Shown: positions 1-8,229 of the stretch, in pieces
Layout of the letters: each line of letters starts with the position of its first letter
Position numbering within the stretch: position 1 is the first letter of the stretch
From: CAVVAL01 sp963740215
GTDB taxonomy: Bacteria; Actinomycetota; Actinomycetes; Mycobacteriales; Cryptosporangiaceae
Assembly: GCA_963740215.1 (NCBI GenBank)
Contig: CAVUDJ010000019.1
Span: 1,240,001 to 1,304,000 of the forward strand
Length of the DNA stretch: 64,000 nt
Direction of reading: 5' to 3'
Notes under the pieces: model-generated
Told to the model about the DNA's origin: nothing
What the model saw: only the letters and a program-made list of their open reading frames with translations
Databases searched by the model: none
Position numbers and translations under genes: made by a program

Positions 1-1202
1 TGCAGGCCCACGATGCTCCGGGCGAGTGTGGTCTTCCCGCTGCCGGACTCGCCGAGCAGCGCTACGCAGTGACCTCGCGGAAGGACCAGGTCGACGCTCT
101 CCAGTACCCGCCGCCTCCCGTATCGGGCGGACAGGCCGCGTACCTCGAGCACGGACGGCGGCGGGTCGGCCAGCCCGCTGGCCGCCGCCGTGCGCGCGAT
201 GAGCTGGAGCGGCTGCGCGCCGGCCTTGAAGCATCGAGCCACATGGTCGGGCCCGACCGGCTCGGCCGCGGGTACCTCGCGCCGGCAGTGGTCGTCGGCC
301 AGCGGGCAGCGGGGCGCGAAGGCGCAGCCTGCCGGCCGGTGCAGCGGCGACGGCGCGTGACCGGGGATACCGAGCATCTGACGCTGCCCGTCGAGATCGG
401 GCACCGCCATGAGCAGCCGCGCCGTGTACGGGTGGCGGGGCGAGCGGAGCACCGCGTCGGTGGGGCCGATCTCCACGATCCGGCCGGAGTACATGACCGC
501 GATCCGGTCGGCGAGCTCCGCCACCACGGCCATGTCGTGGCTGATGTAGACCGCTGCGCAGCCGTAGTTCGCACACATCCGCCGGACGGTCTCCAGCACG
601 TGCTTCTGGGTGGTCACGTCCAGCCCGGTGGTCGGCTCGTCGAGGACGATCAGACCGGGGTAGCCGATGAAGGCCATCGCGATCACGACCCGCTGCTGCT
701 GCCCGCCGGAGAGCTGGTGCGGGTAGCGGGCCAGGAACTCGTCGTCCTCGGGCAACGCGACCTCGCGCAGCACCTCCCGGACGCGCGCATCGCCCGCCTG
801 CTTCCCGCCGGGCAGGCACTCGCGCAACTGCGTGCCGATCCGCAGCGCCGGGTTGAGCGCGGACGCGGGCGACTGCGGGATGTAGGCGACCTTCCGGCCG
901 CGGACGCGGCGCATCGCCGCCGGTTCATGCCGATCGATCTCGGTACCGCCCAGCACGATGCGACCGTCGACGAGGCGAGTACCCCGCTTGCAGTACTTCA
1001 GGAACGCCAGGCCGAGGGTTGTCTTGCCGGAGCCGGACTCCCCCACCAGTCCGACGATCTCGCCCTTGCCCACCTCCAGGTCGATCTGTTCGACCACCGC
1101 GGCACCGGACGGCACGCCGACAACGCGCAGGTCCTTGACGACGAGCGCGGGCCCGGTCGTGGCTGCCTCCACCGGCACCCCTCTCGTCGTGGCGGTGCTC
1201 AT
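1..1202 (-). CDS. Fused two-domain oligopeptide ABC transporter ATPase (partial)
   Basis: This is the ATP-hydrolysing subunit of a peptide/nickel-type (Dpp/Opp) importer at the inner face of the membrane. Domain 1 shows Walker A GESGSGKTT (near 1040), the signature LSGGQQQRV (near 710) and Walker B LIVLDEPTTGLD (near 640). It is followed by the C-terminal oligopeptide/dipeptide-transporter extension with its Cys pattern (CAFAPRCP). A second ATPase domain then begins and shows a second Walker A, GESGSGKTT, before the gene runs off the left edge. This is a DppD-DppF fusion, common in actinobacteria. The start ATG at 1202 overlaps the stop of the upstream permease gene (ATGA), so the genes are translationally coupled. 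The C-terminal half of domain 2 lies outside the window. Confidence 0.93.
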   Translation of the reverse strand, partial: MSTATTRGVPVEAATTGPALVVKDLRVVGVPSGAAVVEQIDLEVGKGEIVGLVGESGSGKTTLGLAFLKYCKRGTRLVDGRIVLGGTEIDRHEPAAMRRVRGRKVAYIPQSPASALNPALRIGTQLRECLPGGKQAGDARVREVLREVALPEDDEFLARYPHQLSGGQQQRVVIAMAFIGYPGLIVLDEPTTGLDVTTQKHVLETVRRMCANYGCAAVYISHDMAVVAELADRIAVMYSGRIVEIGPTDAVLRSPRHPYTARLLMAVPDLDGQRQMLGIPGHAPSPLHRPAGCAFAPRCPLADDHCRREVPAAEPVGPDHVARCFKAGAQPLQLIARTAAASGLADPPPSVLEVRGLSARYGRRRVLESVDLVLPRGHCVALLGESGSGKTTLARSIVGL

Positions 1203-2101
1203 CGCTCGACTCCCCGGTCGATGCCGATAGAGGCGCGGGCCAGTCCGTCGGTGACGAGGTTCGTGCCGATCGTGAGGACCGCGATCGCGGTGACGGGCAG
1301 CACCACCGCCCATGGCTGGACGGTGAGGGCGATGCGGTTCTCGTTGATCATCAGTCCCCAGTCGGCGGTGGGCGGCTGCAGTCCGAGCCCGAGGAAGCTG
1401 AGCGCGGCGATCAGGCCGATGGAGTACGTCAGCCGCAGGCCGAACTCCACCATCAGGGCACTGGTGACGTTGGGCAGGATCTCCCCCACCATGATCTTCC
1501 GGCGCCGGACGCCGATCGCCTCCGCGGCCTTGACGAAGTCGCGCTCCACCACGACGAGCGTCGCGCTCCGGATGACGCGTGCCACCCGCGGCGCGTGGCT
1601 GCCGCCCACGACCGCCACGAGCAGCCACAGCTTCGGGCCGATGATCGAGAGGAAGAGCAGCGCGACGACCACCTGCGGGAACGCCAGCACGACGTCATTG
1701 GTCCGCATCAGGGCCTCGTCACGCCAGCCGCCCCGATAGCCGGCCACGATGCCGACGACGGCCCCGGCGCCGACGCCGAGCAGTGTCGCGAGGACCGAGA
1801 GACCGAGCAGGATACGGCCGCCGAAGAGGAAGCGGCTGAGTACGTCGCGGCCGAGGTTGTCGGTGCCGAACGGCGCGTCGGCGGCCGGGGGCGAGAACGG
1901 TGCGCCGACGAAGTCGGTGGGCGCGTGCGCGGCGAGGTACGGGCCGAGCAGCGCGGTCAGGACCACGATCGCGGTCAGCGCGAGCCCGACCTGGGTGCGG
2001 TGTACCCGCAGTGCCGAGCGGAGCAGCGACGCGCGCCGGGCGACGGGCGGCGCCGCGACCGCTGGGGCGGCGGTGACGGGGCTGGCGGCGGGAGCAGTCA
2101 T
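1199..2101 (-). CDS. Oligopeptide ABC transporter permease, DppC-like
   Basis: Inner-membrane permease of the peptide importer, 300 aa, the usual length for the DppC branch. It has a proline/alanine-rich cytoplasmic N-terminus and a first membrane helix near residue 35-55. The periplasmic APFGTDNLGRDVLSRFLFG segment is typical of DppC proteins. The inner-membrane-component loop that contacts the ATPase (the EAIGVRRRKI region) follows. It overlaps the genes on both sides by 4 bp (ATGA), so it belongs to one operon with the ATPase and the other permease. The exact substrate cannot be told from sequence; nickel, dipeptide or a longer peptide are all possible. Confidence 0.93.
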   Translation of the reverse strand: MTAPAASPVTAAPAVAAPPVARRASLLRSALRVHRTQVGLALTAIVVLTALLGPYLAAHAPTDFVGAPFSPPAADAPFGTDNLGRDVLSRFLFGGRILLGLSVLATLLGVGAGAVVGIVAGYRGGWRDEALMRTNDVVLAFPQVVVALLFLSIIGPKLWLLVAVVGGSHAPRVARVIRSATLVVVERDFVKAAEAIGVRRRKIMVGEILPNVTSALMVEFGLRLTYSIGLIAALSFLGLGLQPPTADWGLMINENRIALTVQPWAVVLPVTAIAVLTIGTNLVTDGLARASIGIDRGVER

Positions 2102-3057
2102 CGGGCGGCCGTCCTCACCTTGGGGTTGCAGTAGAGGCTCACCACGTCGGCGAGCAGGTTCACCGCGACGTAGACGCCGGCGATGAGCAGAGCCAGCGCC
2201 TGGATCACCGGCAGGTCGCGGTTGTTCACCGCGTCGACGAGGGCGAAGCCGACTCCCGGGTAGCGGAACAGGAACTCGACCACGACCACTCCACCGGCCA
2301 GCCAGGCGAGCTGGAGCGCGATGACCTGGACGACCGGGCCGATCGCGTTGGGAAGCGCGTGGCGGAACAGGACCGTGCGCTCAGGCAGCCCCTTGAGGCG
2401 CGCCTGCTGGACGTACTCGCTCTCGAGCACCTCCAGCATCGTGGCGCGCATCATCCGCACGATGTACGGACCGACCGCGAGCACCAGAGTGAGCGTGGGC
2501 AGCACCAGCTGAGCCGGATCGCTCCACACCGGACCCGAGCCGGTGGCCACGAACACCGCGGGGAACACGTGCATGACGCCGGTGGCGAAGACGATCACCA
2601 ACGCGATGCCGACGACGAACTCCGGCAGGGCCGCGAGCACGAGCGTGACCATCGACGTCGCGTGGTCGAAGAGGCGGTCGCGGCGCACGGCGCTCCAGGT
2701 GCCGATGAGCATCGCGAGCGGCGTGCTGACTGCGGCGGCGCAGAGCATCAGCACCAGCGAGTTGGCGATGCGCGGCGTCAGCAGCTCAGCCACCGGGATC
2801 CCGTTGGCGAGCGAGGTACCCAGGTCCAGGGTGAGCAGCCCGCCCAGCCAGGAGACGTACTGCGTGAGCAACGGCTCGCCCACGTTCAGCTGCTCGCGTA
2901 GGGCCGCCAGCCGCTCGGGGGTCGCCTCCCGGCCGAGTATCGCCTGCGCGGAGTCACCGGGCAGCGCCTGCGTCGCCAGGAAGACGATCACCGACACCGC
3001 CCACAGCGTGAGCGCGCCGAATCCGAGCCGTTGGGCTATGAGCTTGGGCATGGGCAT
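2098..3057 (-). CDS. Oligopeptide ABC transporter permease, DppB-like
   Basis: Second permease of the importer, 319 aa. The N-terminus (RLGFGALTLWAVSVIVFLATQALPGD) is the typical DppB first helix with the family's LPGD turn; about six membrane segments follow. The ATPase-contact loop reads YVQQARLKGLPERTVLFRHA, close to the family EAA motif. The start at 3057 (ATG) sits 16 bp after the stop of the substrate-binding protein gene, and its own stop overlaps the DppC start. Gene order receptor-DppB-DppC-ATPase is canonical for this class. Confidence 0.93.
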   Translation of the reverse strand: MPMPKLIAQRLGFGALTLWAVSVIVFLATQALPGDSAQAILGREATPERLAALREQLNVGEPLLTQYVSWLGGLLTLDLGTSLANGIPVAELLTPRIANSLVLMLCAAAVSTPLAMLIGTWSAVRRDRLFDHATSMVTLVLAALPEFVVGIALVIVFATGVMHVFPAVFVATGSGPVWSDPAQLVLPTLTLVLAVGPYIVRMMRATMLEVLESEYVQQARLKGLPERTVLFRHALPNAIGPVVQVIALQLAWLAGGVVVVEFLFRYPGVGFALVDAVNNRDLPVIQALALLIAGVYVAVNLLADVVSLYCNPKVRTAAR

Positions 3058-3073
3058 CGCCTCCCTTCGCCCG

Positions 3074-4660
3074 TCACGCCGAGAGCCAGACCTTGCGGAA
3101 GCCGTAGGACGTCAGCGGGATGCCGCCCTTGTCCTCGGAGAACCCGGAGACCTTGGCGCTGTGGGCGTCGACCTGGTTGGGGAAGCCCCACACGATGTAA
3201 CCGCCCTTGGCGTACTCGATGCGCTGCGCCTGCTTGAGCACGTCGCAGCGCGTCCTCTCGTCGAGGATCGCGCCCGCCTTGCTGACGAGATCGATGAACA
3301 CCGGGTCTGACCAGTGCGTCTCGTTGTACGGGGCGTCCGGCATGCTGCCCTGGGCCGTCTGGGGCAGGTAGCTCCGGCTGAACCAGAAGTCCTGAGCGAA
3401 ATCCCACTTGAGGTAGTTGTCGCCGTAGAACTCGCCTGGGTCGACCTTGCGCACCTTCACGGTCACGCCGGCCGCCTTTGCCTGGTTGGCGAAGACCTGC
3501 GCGGCCTCGACGAGGCCCGCCGCCACCGGCGAGGTGACCAGCTCGACGGTGAGCCCCTCCTTGCCGGCCGCCTTGAGCAGCTGCTTGGCCTGCGCGATGT
3601 CCTGCTTCCGCTGCGGCCGTTCGTCGGCGTAACAGGGATCGAACCGGGCGTACATGTCGTTCGCAACCACCCCGTGGCCGCCGAGCACCTGCTTCACCAT
3701 CTGCTCGCGGTCGACGATGAGGCGGAATGCCTGCCGCACCCGCTCGTCATTGAACGGCGGACGGTCGACCCGCATGGTGAACGGGATCCAGGCGCCGGTC
3801 TCGGACTCGAGCACCCGCAGGTTCGGGCTGTTCTTCACCACGTTGATCTGGCCGAGCGGCAGCTGGTCGATCGCGTCGACCTGCCCGCCGAGGAGGGCGT
3901 TGACGCGTGCCGTGTCGTCCGGGAAGTCGACGATCACCACCTCGTCGAGGTACGGCTCGCCCTCCCGCCAGTAGTTGGGGTGGCGCGTGAAGACGCTCTG
4001 CTGCCCCGGTTCGAAACTTGCGAACTTGAAGGGGCCAGCGCCGACCGGTCGCTTCGGGTCGTATCCGACCGGCACGATTCCGTTCGGGTACTGCGCCAGC
4101 TGGTCGACGAGCATCGCGTACGGCGTCTTGAGGAAGACGCGTACGGTCCTCGGGTCGAGCACCTCGATCGACTGCAGATCGATCGACGAGAGCCCCGAGG
4201 CTCCGGTCTTGGGGTCCTTCGGGTCGAGGATCCGCCGGAACGTGTACGCGACGTCCTCGGCCGTGACGTCCTTGCCGTTGTGGAACTCCAAGTCCTTGCG
4301 CAGCCTGATGGTCCAGATCCGAGCGTCCTTGTCGGGCGTGATCTCCTCCGCGAGGGCGAGCTGGAGCGTGAAGTTCGTGTCGTACGTCGCGAGCGTGTCG
4401 TAGAGCTGGATGACCCGTGCTTCGTCGGGGTGCGTCACCGGGATGTGCGCGTCGAGCGAGTCCTTCGCCGACCCGCCGACGATGCCGACCCTCAGCCGGC
4501 CGCCGCGGCGGGGCGCCGTGGCCAGGGTGGTGCCGCCGGCCGGCGCGGTCTGCGAGGTGCACGAGGCAAGGAGAGGCGCGAGGCCGGCCGCGGCCGCGCC
4601 GGCCGCGGCCAGGCGCAGCACGTCGCGCCGTGACCACGAGGCGCTGGACGGTAGTTCCAT
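3074..4660 (-). CDS. Peptide ABC transporter substrate-binding lipoprotein (SBP family 5)
   Basis: Extracellular receptor of the importer, 528 aa, SBP_bac_5 family (DppA/OppA/NikA-like). The N-terminus carries a twin-arginine signal (SRRDVLRLAAAG) followed by a lipobox ending LLASC, so it should be exported folded by Tat and lipid-anchored. The mature part shows the family landmarks EEITPDKDARIWTIRLRKD and FHNGKDVTAEDVAYTFRRIL. It is the first gene of the operon, and its upstream region contains a 20-bp palindrome facing the divergent XRE-TetR regulator gene. RBS-like GGGAAGG precedes the start. Confidence 0.93.
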   Translation of the reverse strand: MELPSSASWSRRDVLRLAAAGAAAAGLAPLLASCTSQTAPAGGTTLATAPRRGGRLRVGIVGGSAKDSLDAHIPVTHPDEARVIQLYDTLATYDTNFTLQLALAEEITPDKDARIWTIRLRKDLEFHNGKDVTAEDVAYTFRRILDPKDPKTGASGLSSIDLQSIEVLDPRTVRVFLKTPYAMLVDQLAQYPNGIVPVGYDPKRPVGAGPFKFASFEPGQQSVFTRHPNYWREGEPYLDEVVIVDFPDDTARVNALLGGQVDAIDQLPLGQINVVKNSPNLRVLESETGAWIPFTMRVDRPPFNDERVRQAFRLIVDREQMVKQVLGGHGVVANDMYARFDPCYADERPQRKQDIAQAKQLLKAAGKEGLTVELVTSPVAAGLVEAAQVFANQAKAAGVTVKVRKVDPGEFYGDNYLKWDFAQDFWFSRSYLPQTAQGSMPDAPYNETHWSDPVFIDLVSKAGAILDERTRCDVLKQAQRIEYAKGGYIVWGFPNQVDAHSAKVSGFSEDKGGIPLTSYGFRKVWLSA

Positions 4661-4702
4661 TTCGAGGGACCTTCCCTTCGGCTGGACGAGCCGGGATAGG
4701 TG

Positions 4703-4722
4703 CTGACTGATCTGTCAGTCAG
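4703..4722. promoter_or_regulatory. Perfect 8-4-8 palindrome, probable operator of the peptide importer operon
   Basis: CTGACTGA-TCTG-TCAGTCAG is an exact 8-bp inverted repeat with a 4-bp spacer, 43 bp upstream of the substrate-binding-protein start and in the gap shared with the divergent TetR-type regulator. TetR dimers bind palindromes of this size. Assigning it to the neighbouring regulator is an inference from position. Confidence 0.6.
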
Positions 4723-4840
4723 GCGTGTCCCACACTGTGCGCCGGTGACCATCGGCTGTCAAGACTTTCCTCGCAGTTCATCGACGTGGCACAGCTCCTG
4801 ATGTCGATCCTCTGCCCGCCGCGCCTGACTGCCCCGGGTG

Positions 4841-4869
4841 TTGCGATTTGCGCATCAGTGCCTTACGCT
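4841..4869 (+). promoter_or_regulatory. Promoter of the XRE-TetR gene
   Basis: TTGCGA (4841-4846), 17-bp spacer, TACGCT (4864-4869). The expected start of transcription falls on the ATG at 4876, so the mRNA would be leaderless. This also supports 4876 over the in-frame start 90 bp further upstream. Confidence 0.55.
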
Positions 4870-4875
4870 CTTGCC

Positions 4876-5775
4876 ATGCCCACGCCAGAAGATGCGCTCC
4901 GCGAGCGCGTACGACAGCTCGTCGACCAGCAGCCGGGTACCCGCGGGGAGTTCGCCACGCGCATCGACCTCGACCCGACGAAGCTGTCGAAGTCGCTCGG
5001 CGGGAAACGCAGGTTCACCTCGCTCGAGCTGGCCCGCATCGCGGAGGCGGGCGGCGCGTCCCTCGACTGGTTGCTGCACGGCAACGGCGCCAGGCAGACG
5101 CAGCCAACTCCAGCCACCGGCGCGGCGCGGCGCGGCGCAGGTGAACTGAAAGACGCCACCGCCGCACCTCAGGACCAGCGGCGGCGCGAGATCCTCGCCG
5201 CAGCGTGGCGGCTCATCGCCGAGCGTGGCTACCACGCCGTCCGGATCGCCGACATCGCCCGCGCCTGCGGCACCAGCAGCGCCGCCGTGCACTACTACTT
5301 CCCCGGCAAGCAGGACGTGCTCAACGAGGCGCTGCGGTACTGCGTCGAGCAGGCGTTCGCGCGGCAGAGCGCAGAGCTCAGGCAGATCGACGACGCACGG
5401 GCGCGGCTGCTCCGGCTGATCGACGCGCAGCTGCCCCGGCCCGGGCAGGTGCGGCACGAGTGGTCCGTGTGGTTGCAGTTCTGGGCCGAAGTCGCGCTAC
5501 GGCCGGAGTTGCGCACGCTCCACAACGACTTCTACGCCCGGTGGCGGGAGACCGTCGTGCGCATCGTCCGACGCGGTCAGCGCCAGGGCGTGTTCCGCGA
5601 CGTCGACGCCGAGGAGGTGGCGCTGCGCTTCACCGCGCTCACCGACGGCCTCGGCATCCAGGTGCTGACCGGCGCCCCGGGCGCGGGCATCGAGGGCATG
5701 CGACGCGTGCTGCTGGACTTCCTGGAACGGGAGCTGGCACCGCTGGCGGACGGCGACCACCATGCAGACCGCTGA
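4876..5775 (+). CDS. Transcriptional regulator, XRE-type HTH fused to TetR family
   Basis: 299 aa. Residues about 5-70 look like a Cro/CI-type helix-turn-helix (RGEFATRIDLDPTKLSKSLG, then LELARIAEAGGASLDWLLHG). A short linker leads to a complete TetR N-terminal HTH at about 95-145 (RREILAAAWRLIAERGYHAV, then TSSAAVHYYFPGKQDVL) and a TetR ligand-binding half of the BetI-like type. TetR proteins normally have only one DNA-binding domain. The gene is divergent from the peptide importer and overlaps the NUDIX gene by 14 bp, so it probably represses one or both. Start chosen at ATG 4876 because a -10 box lies 6 bp upstream; a longer form starting at 4786 has a non-conserved N-terminus. Confidence 0.85.
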   Translation: MPTPEDALRERVRQLVDQQPGTRGEFATRIDLDPTKLSKSLGGKRRFTSLELARIAEAGGASLDWLLHGNGARQTQPTPATGAARRGAGELKDATAAPQDQRRREILAAAWRLIAERGYHAVRIADIARACGTSSAAVHYYFPGKQDVLNEALRYCVEQAFARQSAELRQIDDARARLLRLIDAQLPRPGQVRHEWSVWLQFWAEVALRPELRTLHNDFYARWRETVVRIVRRGQRQGVFRDVDAEEVALRFTALTDGLGIQVLTGAPGAGIEGMRRVLLDFLERELAPLADGDHHADR

Positions 5776-6373
5776 CGCCGTCGCCGTCGTCCGCGCCAAC
5801 CTCGCGCGCTTCTGTCGACGTGCGCTCCAGCCAGCGCCGGACACGCGCCGGGCAGCGGTCTCGATCACGCTCCTCCCCCACCGCGGCGAGGCTCACGTGC
5901 TGCTGCTCAAGCGCGTCGCGTTCGGCCGCAACGCTGGACAATGGGCACTGCCGGGTGGTCGGCTCGACAGCGCCGAGAGGCCGGTCGAGGGCGCGTTGCG
6001 CGAACTCCAGGAGGAGACCGGGGTAACCGCGACCCCGGACGATGTCGTCGGTCTGCTGGACGACTTCGTCACGGACTCCGGCTTCCTCATCACCCCGGTC
6101 GTCGTCGCGCCGACGCGGCCTGGCCGGCCGGCCCGCAACCCCGCCGAGGTGCACTCCCTGCACCCGATCGCGGTCTCCCGGCTGCTGGACCCGGAGATAC
6201 CGCGGTGGCGACAGCAACCCGACGGCACGCTGCTGATGCAACTACCGCTGCGACGCGGCATGGTGGTTCACGCGCCGACCGGTGCGCTCCTCTGGCAGTT
6301 CCGCGAGGTGGCGCTCCTCGGTCGCGCGACCAGGGTCGCCGACGTGGCACAGCCGTCGTTCAGTAGACGTTGA
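5762..6373 (+). CDS. NUDIX hydrolase, CoA-pyrophosphatase-like
   Basis: 203 aa. The NUDIX box is complete: GGRLDSAE followed by REL.EETGV (G-x5-E-x7-REL-x-EE-x-G). NUDIX enzymes cleave nucleoside diphosphates linked to another moiety using Mg2+ held by the REXXEE glutamates. The upstream LLKRVAFGRNAGQWALPGG stretch resembles the CoA/mutator-type subfamilies, but the UPF0035 CoA signature is not clear, so substrate is undetermined. The start overlaps the end of the XRE-TetR gene, implying co-transcription. Confidence 0.85.
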   Translation: MQTADAVAVVRANLARFCRRALQPAPDTRRAAVSITLLPHRGEAHVLLLKRVAFGRNAGQWALPGGRLDSAERPVEGALRELQEETGVTATPDDVVGLLDDFVTDSGFLITPVVVAPTRPGRPARNPAEVHSLHPIAVSRLLDPEIPRWRQQPDGTLLMQLPLRRGMVVHAPTGALLWQFREVALLGRATRVADVAQPSFSRR

Positions 6374-6497
6374 CGCCGTAGACGCCACGGAACCAGGTTG
6401 TCCATGTTAGATAGCCAGAAGAGCTTGGACAGTGCTGCACCGTACCGATGCGATCGCCGGCCTCCGACGTGGCGGTCCGGTCCGCCACGCGGTCGGG

Positions 6498-7154
6498 TCA
6501 AAGGACGCAGATGACGAAGACGCACAGCAGGTGGTCGTCATCCACTGGCGGTGGCGAGGGTTGCGGTGGCTTGGGCGCCGTTGGCGAGCGGGTCGGGACA
6601 GATGCCCGCGGGGGCGTCGCCGGCCGGGGCCGGGCCGGATCGGGGCGTAGCACCCGACCTCGTGGCGCCGAGTCGGCCCTCCTGCCGCCGGTCGGCGGCG
6701 GGGGCGCGCCCGCCCGCGCACCCGGCCGACCAGGCCGGTACGGGCCGCAGTTATAGGCACTACGGTCGTCGTCGACCTGCTGGTCGCCGGGGGGAATGCG
6801 GTCAATGAGCGCGCACAGCGCGCCGCGCTGCTGCTTGACCTCCTGGCGCTGACGGTCGATTTCCCACTGGAACTGCCGCGTCTCCTGGTCCCTTATCTTG
6901 CGCTTGACGGCCAAATCACGCTCCAGGGCGGTGATCCGGTCGTTGACCGCGAAGTAGGCGCCGACCGATCCGAAGGCCGTGAGCAGTACAGCGATCGCGA
7001 CGAATACCACGATCAGCCGGGCGCCGACCACAAACGTCAACCCCGTGGGCGACCGCCGCCCGCGGAGCAACGGCTGGTCCGCGTAAAGCGGTAGATGCGG
7101 TGACCCCGAATTCTGCGGGTCGTCCGGCTCCGTGCTGTCATTGCCATGCCTCAT
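6498..7154 (-). CDS. Hypothetical membrane protein with coiled coil and Pro-rich tail
   Basis: 218 aa from ATG 7154, which overlaps the stop of the upstream gene (ATGA). It has one membrane helix at about residues 43-68 (LIVVFVAIAVLLTAFGSVGA). A charged predicted coiled coil follows (about 75-110; ERDLAVKRKIRDQETRQF), then a CALIDRIPPG segment and a YNCGPY motif. The C-terminal 80 residues are proline/arginine rich. Proteins of this layout occur as conserved hypotheticals in actinobacterial phage-like or integrative regions, but no integrase or tail gene is visible here. Function unknown. Confidence 0.6.
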   Translation of the reverse strand: MRHGNDSTEPDDPQNSGSPHLPLYADQPLLRGRRSPTGLTFVVGARLIVVFVAIAVLLTAFGSVGAYFAVNDRITALERDLAVKRKIRDQETRQFQWEIDRQRQEVKQQRGALCALIDRIPPGDQQVDDDRSAYNCGPYRPGRPGARAGAPPPPTGGRRADSAPRGRVLRPDPARPRPATPPRASVPTRSPTAPKPPQPSPPPVDDDHLLCVFVICVL

Positions 7155-7538
7155 AGGGGCCTCCCGTCGGGTCCGAACTCTGTGGGATCCGTACCGGCTC
7201 GAATCTGGTCGAACGCGAGCTGCAGCGCGAAACGGTCCCGTTCGGTTTTGCGTAGCTCCGCCTCGATGCGGCGAATTTCGGCCAGGTGCTCCGCCTCGCG
7301 GGTCCGGAGGTCGGCCCACACCCTTGAAGTCTCGGCACGCAACTCTTTGTTGGCCGAGCGAACGTCGTCTAGTTCCTCGTCGACACGCCGATCGAAATGC
7401 GTCGCACGGTCATCTCTCGACTTGCGGACGGTGCCACGGAATGTGAGCCACGCTGTCGGTCGACCCGAGCAGGGTGAGGACGATAGTGACGAGCAGATAA
7501 GGGATGGCATTCGCCCAGGTGATTCCGGCGGCGGGCAT
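7151..7538 (-). CDS. Small coiled-coil membrane protein, probably frameshifted
   Basis: The open frame 7151-7510 encodes a long charged coiled coil (DDVRSANKELRAETSRVWAD; EIRRIEAELRKTERDRF) but has an odd serine-rich start. A second frame beginning at ATG 7538 reads MPAAGITWANAIPYLLVTIV, a good N-terminal membrane helix, and stops after 42 codons at about 7413. Joining the two by one frame change gives a membrane-anchored coiled-coil protein of about 125 aa like its downstream partner. The gene overlaps the next one by ATGA. Function unknown. Confidence 0.5.
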
Positions 7539-7896
7539 GTCTAGCCTCGCATCGATCGGCCCACTTGAACGGCGTGGCGATCGCCAGAGCGGCGCCGTAG
7601 AAGCCTCACCATGATGCTGCCTCCTCCGAGTGCATAGGAGTGGTGCCGTACATGTTTTCGCCTCGCAACCGAACGGCTCGACAGGCTGTAAACGTGCAGC
7701 GGGCGCTCCGGTAACGGGCGAGCGTGGGAATCTCAGCCTTATGGCTGAGTTGTAGTCCGATTAGAACCGGTCCACCGCCGCCGAGTGCCTCGTCCTGAAA
7801 CGTTTACCTGGTACCGGCGCGGTTGAGAACGGGGTATCGGGCTGCGACCTGCCGCCGTCGGTTCCGCGATCATGACGAGTCCTTTGTGGTCCGGCC
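7539..7896. other. Non-coding gap with a small hairpin
   Basis: No convincing gene. It contains the upstream region of the coiled-coil gene pair and one perfect stem, CTCAGCC-ttat-GGCTGAG (7732-7749), followed on the plus strand by TTGTAG. The stem could be a weak terminator. Confidence 0.35.
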
Positions 7897-8229
7897 ATGA
7901 GCACCAGCCGGCTCAGTGCGCGGCGAGTTCAAGAATCACGTGGCCGGATCAAGGACTTCCTGTACTGGACCGCAGACGGCACGCATCGGCCTGCCCACGG
8001 CGACCTCGACGGTGATGGGCGCGAGGAGGCGCCCGCCCGATCACGTCGATCCACACCGACCACCTCGTCACCTACACCAAGCACTCCGTCAATAACGGCC
8101 GGCTCATCGCCATGCTCAAGCAGTCGGAGATCGTGTCGCGCAACCGGCCACGCAGGTCCGCACGTACCGGCTGCGCAATGGCTCGCTAGTCCAGATCAGC
8201 GCGTCCACAGCTACCTGGTCACCGGGTGA
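7897..8229 (+). pseudogene. Decayed small gene, frameshifted
   Basis: The 110-codon frame does not look protein-like beyond its first third. In a neighbouring frame 8040-8190 reads TSIHTDHLVTYTKHSVNNG and RLIAMLKQSEIVSRN. A third frame continues QVRTYRLRNGSLVQISAST up to about 8215. The three pieces read in order as one small protein broken by at least two frame changes. Its end runs up to the channel gene on the other strand. I do not recognise the family; a frameshifted phage-type hypothetical is possible. Confidence 0.35.
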
